A model generated the notes under the pieces. That model was not told the DNA's origin, made no database searches, and worked only from the letters and a program-made list of their open reading frames with translations. Both the position numbers and the translations under genes were made by a program. Shown in pieces: positions 1-13,870 of a DNA stretch of 64,000 nt. Source of the DNA: Lucifuga dentata. Taxonomy: Eukaryota; Chordata; Actinopteri; Ophidiiformes; Bythitidae. The first letter of the stretch is position 1. Every line of letters starts with the position of its first letter. The stretch lies in contig VXCM01001429.1 of assembly GCA_014773175.1 (NCBI GenBank), positions 1 through 64,000 of the forward strand, given 5' to 3'.

Positions 1-66
1 AAAGCTCTAATCTCGTTGTACTAGTACAATGACAATAAAGTCTGATTCTGATTCTGATTCTGATTA
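1..66 (+). repeat. 3' tail of a truncated LINE ending in (TGATTC)n
   Basis: The window opens with TCTCGTTGTAC...GTACAATGACAATAAAG followed by several copies of a TCTGAT hexamer. A GTACAATGACAATAAAG end with a short tandem tail is typical of fish non-LTR retrotransposons of the L2/CR1-like group. Only the tail is in the window, so the clade is uncertain. Confidence 0.6.
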
Positions 67-1728
67 CTTGAGATCTTACTGGCTGTTATCAGTCTCAGAT
101 ATCAGGCTCTGATTGGCTAACAGTACAAGACTGGGCTGTCACTCTGATAAAATCAATTCTTTGAAAAAGAATCTTTGTCATCCTGACATGATGAGTCTTG
201 AAAACAGTCACATTTGACAGTAATTTTTTCACGAGACAACATTCCGCCCTAACCAGCAAACACAACCAGATCCAGTCTGTCGACTCATAATGAGGCTCAA
301 AATCAGGCAAAGAATCCTGTAGTTTGTCTCTAACTTTAGTTTAGTCATTTTCAGACATACGCAAACACAAAATAATACTACAACCAGCAGATCTAACTGC
401 AGTCATTATTCTGATTTTATTATTAAGGAATAACAGTAAAAATATATTTTTAAAAAATGATTTTGTTCAGTTATACTTTATTCACCATGATGGAATCATT
501 CGAATGAATAATAGACGGATCATAATCACGACTTAAAATGAAATGACACAGAGAGAATAATTTCACACTTTGCTTGTTAGCTTATTTGCATTTCAGAATG
601 GGCTCACGAAGCAAAGCTGCGATGGACAGCACATTTTAGAAAATTAATTAAGTCCCTGTTGAATACAAAAAAGTGTTTGGTTTGTGTTCAAGGCTCTCGA
701 CTGCGTGTTGCAAATCCACAGTTCTAAATTCTCCTGTGACTGTGGTGTGTAAAATGTTTCTTCATGGGAGCAATGTTCAGTAAGAGCTGAAATGAATATG
801 ATTAAAAAGCTTTATGGAGCCATTCAGTCTCAAATGCTTTTGGGTTTGATGGATTAAGTCCATATCAGTTTCCATGAGGAAAAGTCCCTCACACTGTCCT
901 CGCCTTTCATCGTACACACCAAAACGTGGTTTGGCAAACATAAAGAGGCTTTGTTGATGGTTTTACACAAATTCACCAAAACCCTTCCTCATAAAGTCTT
1001 CTTGAATCAAAGCACACACTCAAAGCTCATAGCTGATCCACAGATTGTCAACAAAGGAAACATCTTAATCATTTAATCATTCCTGGAACTTCCTGTAATC
1101 ATTCTGCCTTAGTCTAATTTTTAACTTTTCACTGGTTAATTTCCTCTTTCATTCTTATCGCATAATATTGTATCAACAGAGCAATATTGTTCTTCTACTG
1201 CTCATGCAAGTGGACACACAAACACACACACTCATTGGATTTGCCTAAATCTCTTTCAAACAACATCAACACCTCTAATCTGCCTTCGTAATGTTTTCTT
1301 TTCACCAGCATCAATTCAATAATCTTGGTATTCCCAGTAGTATCCTACTAGTGTCACCATCTCTGTCTACTGGATTAAAATGGGAAAGAAAAAATGGGAT
1401 TTCACACCATCCACATTAATTCTCAACAATCCTTTCAGGAGAAGTTTATCCCAGAAGTAATACGATTACTAAGAGGCATAATACTTATCCCAGAGTCACC
1501 TTTTCACTGTTGTAGATGACACTGGTATTTGGCGTGTATTTTCTTTTTCTTTTTTTTTTTTTTTTTTNTTTTTTTTTTTTTTTTTACTAAATTGAACTGT
1601 CTAATTTCTTTCTCTTCACATCCTGCCAATAAAACTCAATTTATAGGAATGAATCTATTTTCAATGTTCAACACAACAGACCAGACAAATGACAGTAACC
1701 AGACTAACTGACAGGTAAACATACATAT

Positions 1729-1860
1729 AGTAGTGGTTCTCAAACTGTGGTATGTATTCACCAGATGACTCTGGAAATTTCTTCTGAGAATCAAAATAAT
1801 TGCAATCTTTGAGAGTTTTATTATCGTGGCTACTTATTCAGAAATAAAATAGTTTTTTAA
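1729..1860 (+). mobile_element. hAT-like element fragment, copy 1
   Basis: It begins AGTGGTTCTCAAACTGTGGT, which resembles the terminal inverted repeat of many vertebrate hAT nonautonomous elements. The next ~110 bases, including GATGACTCTGGAAAT and ATTATCGTGGC, reappear in reverse orientation at 22253-22402. The fragment has no coding capacity. Confidence 0.55.
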
Positions 1861-2298
1861 ATTTATGAAGTAATTTATTTTTTTTAAATCAAAAATTGCC
1901 CGTTTTATTCGGTGTGAACACATGGACTTTCACTCTGTATGATGTAACTTTTCATGCTAATTTCAACTCAACATGCATGAGGTTTTTCTCTGATTTTTGG
2001 TAGAGTTGATGCTTGTTGGTGTTTTGGTTTGATCGGAGGTCGTCCTTTTTTCCAAAGCAGAGAGAACAACTGATCTATAGCATGTAGCATCTATATGATA
2101 CAAATGTGTGTAAACATGTAAAAACATACATGTTTTTGTGCCCACTACGGTATAAAATCAAAAAAGATGCACAACGTTGGAGCATTTTGGTTTCACATTT
2201 GCTGAATCAACTCTGCAAGGCCTCTGCGCTTATAGCCATGTTTCTTATAAGTCATCATGAAACTAAAATGGCAAATACCTTGAGGAAACTCAGGCTGC

Positions 2299-2299
<1 letters not shown>

Positions 2300-2343
<44 letters not shown>

Positions 2344-2363
2344 AATCTGAGAAAAGCAGGTGT

Positions 2364-2432
<69 letters not shown>

Positions 2433-2454
2433 GGAGAGAGAGAGAGAGAGAGAG
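2300..2454 (+). repeat. Compound simple repeat: A43, (TG)n, (GA)n
   Basis: A run of 43 adenines at 2300-2342 is followed after a short unique spacer by TG dinucleotides from about 2366 and GA dinucleotides from about 2415 to 2454. Confidence 0.95.
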
Positions 2455-5400
2455 TCAGCAGAAACATCTGAGAACCAAACTAGTGTCACAAGGTCAATGA
2501 AGTCACGAGAACCAACTGAGCAAACATAAAGAAGCAGCTGGATTATATATCAATGCCAGAGATTAAAAAAAAAAAAAAAAATNTAAAAAAAAAAAAAAAA
2601 ATTCCAATAAATTCCAATAAAATTCTGCCAAGGAAAATTTGGAAACAAACCTGGAATTATCTGGCTTTAACATAAATCAGATAACTCAGGTTACAAGAGA
2701 CAACTGATACCAAAGAGTCAGACAAATAGCTTCTGAAGACCAACACATGCACACGCACGCATGCATGCACACGCAAACACACACACCAAGGACAAAAGTG
2801 AGACTTAATCCTCATCCTGTCTCAGTCTTTATCCGTTCTGTTTTATCCATAATTAACTCATCCATTTATCTTTCACCCGCTCTGAAAAATGGTTTCCTGG
2901 ACAACATTCCAAGCTCTGATCATGTGATCCCAGTACGTGCCAGATAGAAGTTTGTGCAAACGTGACTGAATGTGTTTAAATTTATTTTTTAGATGCATTT
3001 ATTTGAACATTTTGTGCATTTTTTCTATACAGAGGAAGAAGTTGCAGTGAGGCAGATGGCGGGAAGAAACATGGAGGCATTTGGAGGGTCCTGACCTGAT
3101 AAACCCTTCCATCTCCTTCCCTGCTCCATCCAGAGAATACGATGGAGACTTAGGAGAGAATCTGTGCACCAGCTCTCTGTGCCAGCACATGGCACTCAAT
3201 CACAAGAAGATCAGTTAACATTACAAAAACTTGGGAAATTAATCTCAGGAGAAAAAAAAAAAAAAAAAAAAAAAAAAAACAGCCCTGGAATCTCTAAAAA
3301 ATTGCTAAGTATTTCTAAAATGTATGAGATCCAATTATGCTGGCAGAATCCAGATAATGACAATGCTTTTTTAATGGTAAAGTCCCAAATTCAAATATCA
3401 TTAACAAGGTGACATCTCTGGATAAAGAGATTGCAATGTACTGCAAGGTTTAAAAGGGATCGTAGATAACAGATTGTGCCAAACGTGCAACATGTTTGAG
3501 GAAAGGAAAGGCCTGAAAACAAGTCTTAAAACACCAGAATTTTAGTACTGCTAAGTTGGAAATGGCCTTTTCCTGTCTGTTATTAGGTGTTCATACTACT
3601 AAAGGATAAAAACTTGAACAAACTTAACTGCCTGGTAGAAAAAATGTAAAGCTATCTAAGGATTTTAGAATTGGCATCAAATTTAACTCAAGCAGGTTAC
3701 TGTATACAACTTCACCTTCCTTTATTTTTGCACTTTAGACTAGCAACTGACCCATGTTAATGCAGAATATTTAATTCTTCTTACCAGTTTATCTTTTATC
3801 ACTGTTCTCTGTTTCTAATAAAACAAATTAAAGCAGAGAAGATGTTAGTGATGGATGTGCATAACAGAAACACAAACAAGTCTGCAATATCCTTTTCTGT
3901 CTACTTATCTTAAATTTTCACTCTCCAATCATTTATCTTCTTGTCATCTTCAGATCTCCCTCCTTTCCTCCCTGTCCTTATGTGCCCTCTTTGGAAACTG
4001 ACGTCTACTTCCTCTGCCTCCCATCATGCATTTTACTTATTTCTAAAAAAAAAAAAAAAAAAAAAAAAAANAAAAAAAAACTCCCACCCTCACTCTCCAA
4101 CAGGGACTGTGTAAGGGGGGAATTTATTTTAAAATTCATTACATATCAAGATCAGGAAACTTTTTATAGATGTGTGCAAGTTAAAGGGGCTGATGCTAAA
4201 ATCTAGACAATGAAAACAGACAAGAGAATCTTTCTAATAATAGATAAGAACATTCTTCCTTTGTGGTTTCAGCCTTTGTTGTGGAGATAATGGGGAAGAT
4301 GAAAGAAAAGCAAACAGTTGCTGAAGTGAGCAAAAGTCACATCTGTCAGTTTTCTCATGCCTTGTCTATTTAAGAGATCATCAGTGTCATTTCTCCTTTA
4401 ATCAGCATCTCCTGACAAACTGTACGCTGTGAAAGATTACTGGTGTGTATGTATGCAGATGGAGGACAGACATGCAGTTTTAGGATTGTGTGTGTGTGTG
4501 TATTTCCATGCATGCTGCTGAGTGTGAGTTCAAACGTGCATGCTGATGAAACCAACAGGACTACATCATCTGCAAAAATAAAAAGCAGAAATGCAATCCT
4601 GACATCGCCAGGTTTCTGTTCCTGAAAATCACAAAGAATATCAGAGTTCTGGTTTGTTTATTATTCCTGACTCTTTGCCCTCTGCACTGTTCTGGAAGCT
4701 GCAGAACAGCAGCAAACACACACCCAGAGATTCTCACCAGCGTAGGCAAGTAAAGTTGCGTGACTCTGGGACACATAGCCGCCCCCAGCCCTTTACAGTC
4801 TGGAGGATACAGGAAGAGGACAGTGTGAATGGTTACATGCCAAGGTCACCATCAGGTTGGAGGGAGTGTGTGTGTATATGTCTCTATGTGTGTCCGTCTC
4901 TATGTGTGTGTGTGAGATGGGAAGGGGGGGAAACAGCTGCCATTGGAGTTTTCCACAAGTCACTATTGTGGCACCGGGAAGAGAGGAAATGTAATTTTTA
5001 AACACACACACACTTAATAGGACATGGACAGCGTTCTTAATACACCGTCCATGACCTTGACAGGATGTGAACTGTATTACTGACACACACACACACACAC
5101 ACAAAACAGAATTTGCCATAATCAGCACTTGTTTCTCTCCATTATGTATGTGGTCACTGGCTGGTTCACTCATTCCCACAGTTTAGATGAAATTTTATCT
5201 ACATTTCAAAGGCTTCATTACCACTAGAATGTGCCACAGGCGTAAAACTCTTAGCCAAGCCTGAACTGAACAGAGTATATTATTTTTCTCAACTAAAACA
5301 CTAAAGCTAAAACACAAAAAGTTCCAGCAGCCTTCTAATGATGCACTGCATGTAAACTTTTCACCTCTGTATTTGAAATGTGGCTTTTTGTCCAACAGGC

Positions 5401-7157
5401 TTGAGGTTCCACACTGTTGTTTTAGCTTGATCTCATGAATCAAACATTCTCTAAACCAACTCCACCCAGGGTTACTTCCCATAACTTTCTGCTGAATGCG
5501 ATTATCAAATCTGATGACTGAATGGAAAAGTGACATTTAACCTCGTGTTTCACTTCTGCATATCAGTGCTGATTTCTACAGTATTGCACCATATTGAACT
5601 GCACGGTCAATAATGATTTCAACTCACAGAAGTTCTAGAGGCAACAGACATTCTCTGTCTTCCTTAAATTCTGAAATGCAGTCTATGTTCAAAAAGAAAA
5701 TTAAAAAAAAGCAAATGTAAACTACATTTGGCAGTAATTAATGCAGATTTTAGGAGGCCCTGCAGTTCCAAGGACAGCTTTGAATACAGTGTGTACAGGC
5801 AAAACAATCAGGAGTCATGAGAACAAAAACCAACGGCTTCTCCAGACTGCCAATAATAGCTTCCACTAAACAATACCTTGCCAAGTAGACATACACTCAC
5901 ACATCCACAAACTGGCAGCCACTCATAATAGGAAATTCTAATTACAATGGCTTCCAGTGCTTATTAAAATTACTAATAATAACTGCTAATAATTACACCG
6001 TGCCAAACCCACCCTGGGAGCGGGTTGGAGCAATTACACAGCCAGTCAGTCAGTCAGGCATTCAGCCCAGTCAGTTAGTATTTGATAGTCAGTCATATTG
6101 AGTCTACCAGGCTGTCTGCCAGTCAGTCAAACACAGCGTCAGTGAAAAACGTGACTGATCAGTCAGCTAGAATGCTGAAAACTCCAGTAAGCTACTGTAG
6201 GGTTACTCATGCAGTCATAACCCATTTAACTTCATCTCAATCAATGCTGCCTTGTGTTTTTTGACAAGGGGACAGAAAGCCTGCTAAATAATTCAACAGA
6301 ACAAAGTGTTGGTATTATATCAGCTTATCAAAATGTGAAACCGTACAAGTTAGCAAGACATCGCCTACAGATGCATCTAACCAGACAAAGAGGTACATGG
6401 AAAAGCTACTGAATTCCTTTCTATTTCTAGCCGCCTGATGACACAGTCACATATCCACTTACCTTTAAGCTCTGTATTGGTCCAACAAATCCTGTAAAAT
6501 ACATGTTTGATATTCGTCATCAGAAACTCCTGTTGTAATGATGGTTTTAGAAACTAGACCCAAAAACAGACTCAAAGGTGAATAGTAAAAACACTTTATT
6601 TCTATCAACAAGATATTTTACACAACCAGTAAAGATGCTGGCAGGAGGAGATGAACAAATCCAAGTGAGAAGCCAAATACCAGCAGCAAAGGAGACTGCA
6701 TGAAGATCGGGAACTGGTCCAAAGGGGTAGATGCAGATGATCAGCGGGAAAGAGAGGCCAGCTCATGGTGAGAAACCAGGTAGCAGGCTAAGCAAACAAG
6801 TCCAAACCGGGGGAGAGGCAGATATTCAGGAGGGCTGGTATAAGTCAGCATGCACAGGCTGTTTGTGAAGGTTCATCTCAGTCATCCAGGTGGTAAGATG
6901 TCGAGAAGGCTGAACCTTCTAGACATACACAGGCAGCAGAGAGATGGCTGGTATATATAGGGGAAGCTGATAAAGGATTTGAGAGCAGATATGTTTGTCA
7001 GGTGACCAGGCAGAGGCGGGAAACTCAGGAGTGTCGGCTGGTGGACAGGTAAAGAATGACATGCTACGGAATGACAGAAGAATTATTGGTATATTTACAT
7101 ACATGTGAAAACTTCAATTATACTGAGATTAACGCATCATTTTTTTCATCATTACAC

Positions 7158-7287
7158 TTAAAGGACCATACCAGCCATTTTGCATATTTGAGCCTAATAT
7201 ATTCAGTTTTCATACATGTTACGTTACTGACAATCATTTCCCAAAGGATAAAATCATATTTCAGCTTTCTTGATATTTTTCAAATTA

Positions 7288-7327
<40 letters not shown>

Positions 7328-7655
7328 GCGCTTAAATACTAAAATTAGGCAACTTTGAAAAAAAAAAACCTGAATGGGATGATGGATTACTTATTCCAAG
7401 AACATTTCAAGTATCAACATGTTGATTTTAATAGTGTACCAGAATGGTGGTCTGGAAGGTAGGAAAAAAAAAAAATTGAATTCACCATTCCAGTAGTATG
7501 CTTTGGGAAATGATTGTCAGTAAGGTTACGTATATGAAAATTGAATATATTAGGCTCAAACATGCAAAATGGCCAGTATGGTCCTTTAAGTNTACGTATA
7601 TGAAAATTGAATATATTAGGCTCAAACATGCAAAATGGCCAGTATGGTCCTTTAA
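7158..7655 (+). mobile_element. MITE family A, copy 1 (contains an assembly duplication)
   Basis: The left end is TTAAAGGACCATACCAGCCA followed by TTTTGCATATTTGAGCC. The right end is its inverted complement, finishing GGCCAGTATGGTCCTTTAA. The inverted similarity reaches roughly 90 bases inward, through GACAATCATTTCCCAAAG. A (TTA)n array sits inside at 7285-7327. The right arm is present twice (7527-7591 and 7593-7657) around a single N, so the true element is about 430 bp. It has no open reading frame of note and is a nonautonomous DNA transposon. Confidence 0.8.
7285..7327 (+). repeat. (TTA)n microsatellite
   Basis: About fourteen tandem TTA units lie inside MITE family A copy 1. Confidence 0.95.
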
Positions 7656-8030
7656 GTTGACATACAGTAAATCACCGTTGGCTTACTCTGAGTAACAGAT
7701 CTAGATTATTGCAAAACCATTTGAATGAATCTAGTTAGAGAACAATAAAGATGTCAGATTTGTGGTAAGCTCCAGCCACCCAGGATGCTCCACAGGATAA
7801 GCAGGTATAGAGTGTGGAATGAGATGGTCAGAATATTGAATATTTTGTGTGAGAATGCAGTATTTGATCCTATTTGACTGGTTAACTGCTAGGTGTTTTT
7901 TCCTCTTAAATGTACATTAGCCTTGGCCAAATTGGGTATGTAGATCCAAATAAAAGTCTCCCACTCTGTAGATCCATGTACTGGCTACTGTACAAAAAAA
8001 TGAATCTTGGCAGTGACTAAGGAAAATTTA

Positions 8031-8500
8031 ATTACTTCTTTTCTGTCTCCCCATTGGCCAAGAGGTCTGGGATATGCTAATTAAGCATTGACTGATAAAA
8101 CATTCCCTTGGCCTCTGCTACTCATTGCTGGAAACTTCTCTGATTGCAGCCCAAATCCAGCACCCATAGTGTCTGCTAAATAGAGTACCCTACCCACACG
8201 CTGTGACTAAATGCTTCTTAATGGGAGGGATATGACCCAGAGAAACAGAGAAAGTGAAAAAACTCTGGGCTGCAATCAGTGTACCTTATCTCACTTTTTA
8301 ATTGATAATTAGTCTGGCATTAATTTGGGGCCAGCATCTATCTCTTATCTCTCACAAAAGTACGATTTATCTGCTCCTTAAATGATGGGCTAAATTGGGT
8401 TGGGAATGATTCACCTTGCAGGGTTTGGGGACATCAAGGGAAATCATTTCTCCTGACTCATATTTAATTAACCTTAGCAGATGTCTTAGACACATGCTGG
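8031..8500. promoter_or_regulatory. Possible conserved noncoding block with TAATTA-type sites
   Basis: This stretch is free of simple repeats and transposon similarity and carries several homeodomain-like cores (GCTAATTAAGC, TTAATTGATAATTAG, TTTAATTAACC) and an ATTGGCC. Complex sequence with clustered homeobox motifs beside a developmental gene is typical of vertebrate enhancers. This is inference from composition only. Confidence 0.25.
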
Positions 8501-8503
8501 AGC

Positions 8504-8912
8504 TTAAAAGGGACATATTATGCTTTCTTCATGTCATTTTATAGTGTAATATATTAGGAAATTTTGTTGAACATCGTCAAAGTTGTGAAATCTGATGTTC
8601 TTACCTGCATCCAGCAAACCATTAGGTCCTGAACTTCCTCGAAAGCTTCATTTTTTAAAATTGTCTTTCAATTCATAACATGTTGAAGTCAACATGTAAT
8701 ATGAATTTACCCACGTACAAACATGGTTAGACCCAATATGTATGAGGCTAGTGAGTGTGTGTTTGGCCACCTGAAATTGTCTGTTTTCACTTAGTGTGCA
8801 CAGTGGTGCTGCAGCAGGGAAGAGTAGAAGTGGATCAGTGCATTTTTTGCACATTAGATTATTGCAAAGCTTTCAAAATAGACCCACAGATGAAAATAGA
8901 AACATAAAAATC
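8504..8912 (+). mobile_element. MITE family B, copy 1
   Basis: It starts TTAAAAGGGACATATTATGC and contains TTTTATAGTGTAATATATTA, GCATCCAGCAAACCATTAG, GAAAGCTTC, CAACATGTAA and GTGCACAGTGGTGCTGCAG. The same ordered blocks occur at 43185-43580 and, shortened, at 44640-44870. It is noncoding. The short open frames over it are chance. Confidence 0.65.
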
Positions 8913-10944
8913 TGTATTTGTCCTCAGGTCGTTAAAACACTCAATATCACATCTTCAGTGAAACAGGTTTTAAAATGAAAGTTTTAATGGAAAACATGTT
9001 ATAAAACATAAATATAAAACGTAGCAAACGAGAATAGGAATTGTTATCATTGTTACAACATAATAAAATAGGATTTAATTTTGGATTTTTGGATATATGC
9101 AATTTAAAAAAAAAATGTGCTGTGTTATAGTAAGACAGAGAGGTTATTTATTTTGTTCCTTCATTCACTGGTTTCTGTGCAGCAAATAAACCAGAAGTGC
9201 CAGAATTTTTCTCAGAGATGCATCTGGTTAGTACCTTCAACTACACAAAAGCTTGTGCAACTCATATGCTGTGAAAAAAACAAAGAGCTGCAGGTTTGAT
9301 GTGGTGACATGGTGTTGCAGAGCTGTTTTGTTCAATGTATGGATATTTATGTAGTGTACATCATTTTTACAGCCACATTACAACATTGACCAAACAATCG
9401 ATGGTTCTGGCATATTGACAACCTCAAATACCATTCCAAAAAATACATTTAGAAGTATGCTTTAAAAGAGTTGCAATCAATATTGTGTAGTTATATCATA
9501 AGACTATCAAATACAAAAACATTATCAGCTTCTTCTAATGTTCACGTCAGTGTAGCTCAACAAACATTCATTAGCCTCTGAACCAGCAGCAACTTCCACA
9601 CAGCTGAGAGGATGCTGCTCCTCTTCTACTTCCTCTCCAGTCTGTCTTTAAGGAATGAACAAAGTTTTTGGGATACTGGCCTACTGATCCAATTAATTTA
9701 TGCTGACACTACCTCATCATTGTGTCCCTAGTAGATCATTTACTCCTGTAGCTTCATGTTCACGCTGTAGCATACACAAGTATGTAACTGACCTTTTAGT
9801 AATAAAGAGGTATCATTTACATGGTTTGAGTTCTATCATTGACTCCACAGAACAGCCTGTTATTGTTATGTCCACTAAAACCCACTGTGATCATATTTTG
9901 TTGCCATAAATTTGACTAATTCCACATTCAATTCCTCATGTTTGAGATGAGGCCACAGCACTGTGTAGCTAAAGTGCTAACACAATGTATGCTATAATTT
10001 TAGCAACTAGCATAGGTCTAAAGCCTCCTACAGACTGTGCCATTTTTGGCTTTTGTAGATGAAAGTTAATAATCTGGAGATAATGAAATCTTTGTTGTCA
10101 ATCCAAAATTGTGGTTCTAGATCATAGTATGAGACGCCTCCACGGACACTGGATTTAGTGCTCGTTCAGCCAGGCAGCCTGTAACCAAAAACTGATGGTG
10201 TTAGAAATTTAGGACCAAAATCTCACTGCTACGTTCCGCTTCTATAAACCAACCAATATGGCATTAAATGTCAAGAGGATGTTTCCCAGGTTCAAACATT
10301 GTCTTTCACTTTTTTTTTTTTTTTTTTTNTTTTTTTTTTTTTTTTTGTTCTGTGTATAAAGTGTGCATAGACACAGAAGAGCATGCAAGAAAGTGTAAAC
10401 ACCAGGAATTCATTGCACAATCTGACATGCATCACAGTTGATATTGTGCAGTCTGACATAGATAAACATCTTGCAGAGTGACATGAATGGACTTACAGGC
10501 TTGCTGTAATCACACACTCTGTAGGAGCCTTAAATGATCTATCAGGGACACACGAATGACTCAGGTATTTGTAATTTTGTTGACAGTGTTTTTGCGTAAC
10601 ACGCCGTGCCAGGAAGTTTGGTTTCTGGTTCTGCCAAGTGATAACAGCAAGAGAAATAAAAGTACTATATTATTTTGTCTTGAATTCAGCAAGTCACTGC
10701 ATTTAACCAATACAAGCCCACTATGTAACATCCTCCTATTACAGAACAGCCACTCTCCTTTTTTACACCTCCTTCCTTCTGTTGTCCTTTAATAATTAAA
10801 ATTAAATTTAATGCTAGTTTATAGGTGATCGACAAATGAAACCAAACTGACCATTTGAACTTTTTCTCCCACTTTCCATCCATGTCAGTCTATTATTCAT
10901 TTCTTTAATTCCTCTTTGACATTACCAAGCTTTCCTCTCAATCT

Positions 10945-10979
10945 CTTCCTTCCTTCCTTCCTTCCTTCCTTCCTTCCTT
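10945..10979 (+). repeat. (TTCC)n microsatellite
   Basis: About nine tandem copies of a TTCC tetramer are directly visible. Confidence 0.95.
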
Positions 10980-11869
10980 ATATCTCTAACACACAAGCAA
11001 ATGAGGTGATTTTGAAACAAACTGTACTTCACAGTCTTATGCATGGTTTCAGTCAAAGATGCACATTACTGCAATAATTGTTAAATTCTCTTTTTTGTGA
11101 GATTTCATCTTTCTGTAACATATCCTAAAATGTTATTTTTAACAATTCATCTCCATTGAAATGAATACTTATTGCTGAGCTTTCTGGACTACAATATATC
11201 TAACTCCTAGTTAGATGTAATATTAATCTATCACTTAAGTAGTAAATAGTATTACTTAAGTAGTAGTTAGATGGATATACTGCACATCATGGTGTAGGCT
11301 GGGCTGGCAAGAGCACTTTAGGATGAATTTATGCTTCCAAAAAAAAAAAACAACAACAAAAAAAAAAACGTTGTGCATTTAGCCACACCGATGCATCAAC
11401 AACATGATCATTCACATCCAAACTACATGTACATCCACAAACTGCACAGAGAAACAACAAGGCTGCTGAATGATAAAGAGTGAAAATGAGCTACACAACT
11501 TTTCGACTAAAACCCACCTTCTTCCCCCAAATACATGGACTTTTAAAAGGCGTAAAGAAACTACTCCAGCACATTCATTGTCAAAATAGTACCAGACTGT
11601 TATGTGAAAAGCCTGTCAGAGTGGTTTGATTAAATTTCATGATTTAGTGGAAGAACTATTTTAGTATGATTGGTAGTTTTGCTCATTTCCAGTGTCCCCT
11701 CATTTATTTTACATGGAGATTGTGTTCTAACATCATTATCACATGACATATGTGATTTATTTTAGTTGTTTAAAAAAAAAAGTAGATTGAGTATGAGAAG
11801 TTACTCCTGGTAGAAAACATGGCATTAATTTAAGGATTTGATTCCCATTTAAGGGATATCAGTCGGAAG

Positions 11870-12180
11870 CATTTTGCTTTGGTTTGCATGTTGTTTTGAT
11901 TGGGCTGTGATTGACAGAGTCCCAGTGTAATTATGAAATCACCATCTTAGACTGAAAAGAACTTCTTTCAGAATGTGTCAAGTTTAATAGGATAATTTGA
12001 TGGTAATTATAGACCTCTATCATCTGAATTAGAAGTATTAGCACTTGTTTTCTATGCCATTTTAAACTAAATGGGACACGTAGCCTGAGTAAAAATGGCC
12101 TGAATTTACGTTAATTTAGGAGAAAAAGCCAAATGAGTGAAAACTCCAATCACACAGGAATGGTTCCTTAAACAGCTCAT
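11870..12180. promoter_or_regulatory. Possible conserved noncoding block
   Basis: This is repeat-free complex sequence with TGTAATTATG, GGTAATTATAG and ACGTTAATTTAGG, which are homeodomain-type cores, just downstream of pard3b. The call rests on composition only. Confidence 0.2.
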
Positions 12181-12897
12181 AGATTAAGTGCAGAAGACTG
12201 TAATAAAGTAATCCAAGGAGCTCTTCATGCATTCAGGTAGATACCACTTTACACATAGAAACCACTGCTAAATAAACTCATACTTCCTTCATCTCATTGT
12301 GCCCTGCAATGATTATGAATTTGAAATTCAGCACAACTAAGCCAGGACTTGCATTGTTTTAGTTGTGTCATAGTTTTAGTGCAGGAACAGGTTTAGTTTT
12401 GATTTCTGTAAACTAACTTTCATGGTGGAGTCCAGAAGGCACCTAGTCCTGTATGATTTCATGGATAGAAATATGCTGGACAAAAAGCTAAGACAATCAT
12501 ATCATGATTAAAAGAAAATTGCTACACAGAAAAATAACATATACAGCGTGATGCTGTGCTACAGTGCAGTTCAATCATACATGTTCAACAAATCATTCAC
12601 GTAATTCAAAAGAGTATGTGATACACGAGAACAGGCTTACGGACCAAATCTGTATTTCATGAAAACTGGTCTAGTGGCTTTCTCCTGGTTTCGGCAAGTG
12701 GAAACAACAGATATCATTTATCTGTCATGTGATATATAAATGCAAAGAACCAAAACAAATAATGAAATATATACTAAAAACTGATACATTCTATATGTGC
12801 AGGGATTTCCCGGATAGCTACTGTATTCACTGCATGTCTACCATGTTGTATTTAGAAAAACTATATGTAGATCAATATCCAATAAGGATCATGTGAC

Positions 12898-13870
12898 TTT
12901 ATTGTTATTGAACTATTCATATAGTTTTGCAGTGAAATACTGTATGAAAAGACTTTTTAAACACTTATTTCACTTGGCTTGAGAATTGAGCAATTCCTAC
13001 ATTATAACTGCTCCCCAAACTCTTAATGTCAAAACCACAAGAGTCTTTGCTGTTAATTTGACATGGATTGATACACTTTGTTAACTTGTTAGTGTTATTT
13101 GTGGAATTACTGTATTTTGGTTTTTAATGAAAGCAGCCAATACTAACAGAAACACGTCAACAAGCTAGCATGCTGCAGCTTGTGGATCGCTTTCAGTCTC
13201 TTCAGAGTGAGTTTAGATGGAAGTCCCACCATTATGTTCCTGTAAACATTCAAGCTGCTTCAGAGAGTTAAATTCCACTTTTTCACAGGAAAATATCTAG
13301 TTTTTGATGTTTGTATGGCTATATAATTGCAGTCTTTTGTAATCTGTTTGAACAGCTCTCATGTCTCCATGTAAACAGCCACGTAACCCAGGTTAACATA
13401 TTACTGCATTTGGACTCGTACTTATTACATTTAAGAATATTGTATTTTTTTTTTTTGTCACCACATCGGCCTTTGCAGAGCTGTATGGATGCTTCATCAC
13501 CACCTTACATGGCTCAGGTTGCTAATTTAAATGGATCCAATCACCTATTGGACCTTTTGTTGGAGACAATTTAATCAGACTGAGGTGAAAGACAAAATCC
13601 TGTTATTTTATGGTTCAGGAAGACTAAGGCGAAAGCTGAAAGCAATTTAAATGGTGTCAAACACAAAGTCATTACACATCGTGCTGGCCAATGAATAATT
13701 AACCTCCTTTACCTTGCTTATCTTTGCATTGCCATGTATTTTCAGTGTTGTTGATATGATGGTGATTCAGATAACAGCATTTTAAAGACTTTGCAGTATA
13801 TTTCAATGGAGTACCTGTGGACAGAAACTAGTGGAGATGTCCAACACAGAGTCATTCTGAATATTCTCAT
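12898..13870 (-). other. pard3b: Possible pard3b 3' UTR
   Basis: The sequence just downstream of the stop has no open frame of interest and no obvious transposon. On the minus strand the first poly(A)-signal candidates are ATTAAA at 13575-13570, ATTAAA near 13128 and AATAAA at 12903-12898. Without transcript data the true end cannot be chosen, and vertebrate 3' UTRs can be several kb, so it may run further. Confidence 0.4.

Larger units (their letters stand above)
67..7157. other. Downstream flank, no gene found
   Basis: This is AT-rich DNA 3' of pard3b. It contains poly(A)/poly(T) runs with single-N gaps (1550-1585, 2564-2600, 4046-4080), an A43 and (TG)n(GA)n block at 2300-2454, a hAT-like fragment at 1729-1860, short CA arrays and degenerate CAGT repeats at 6041-6175. 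The open frames are simple-sequence or random; I see no exon with homology. Confidence 0.6.
9000..12897. other. Downstream flank, no gene found
   Basis: This is AT-rich DNA with a poly(T)/N run at 10311-10346, a (TTCC)n array at 10945-10979 and an A-rich patch at 11339-11368. Some complex-sequence stretches may be conserved noncoding DNA. No exon was recognised. Confidence 0.55.

Noticed and set aside
5195..5536. A 113-codon minus-strand frame of mixed composition.
   Set aside because: No homology or exon signals could be recognised, and the length is within chance for this much DNA.
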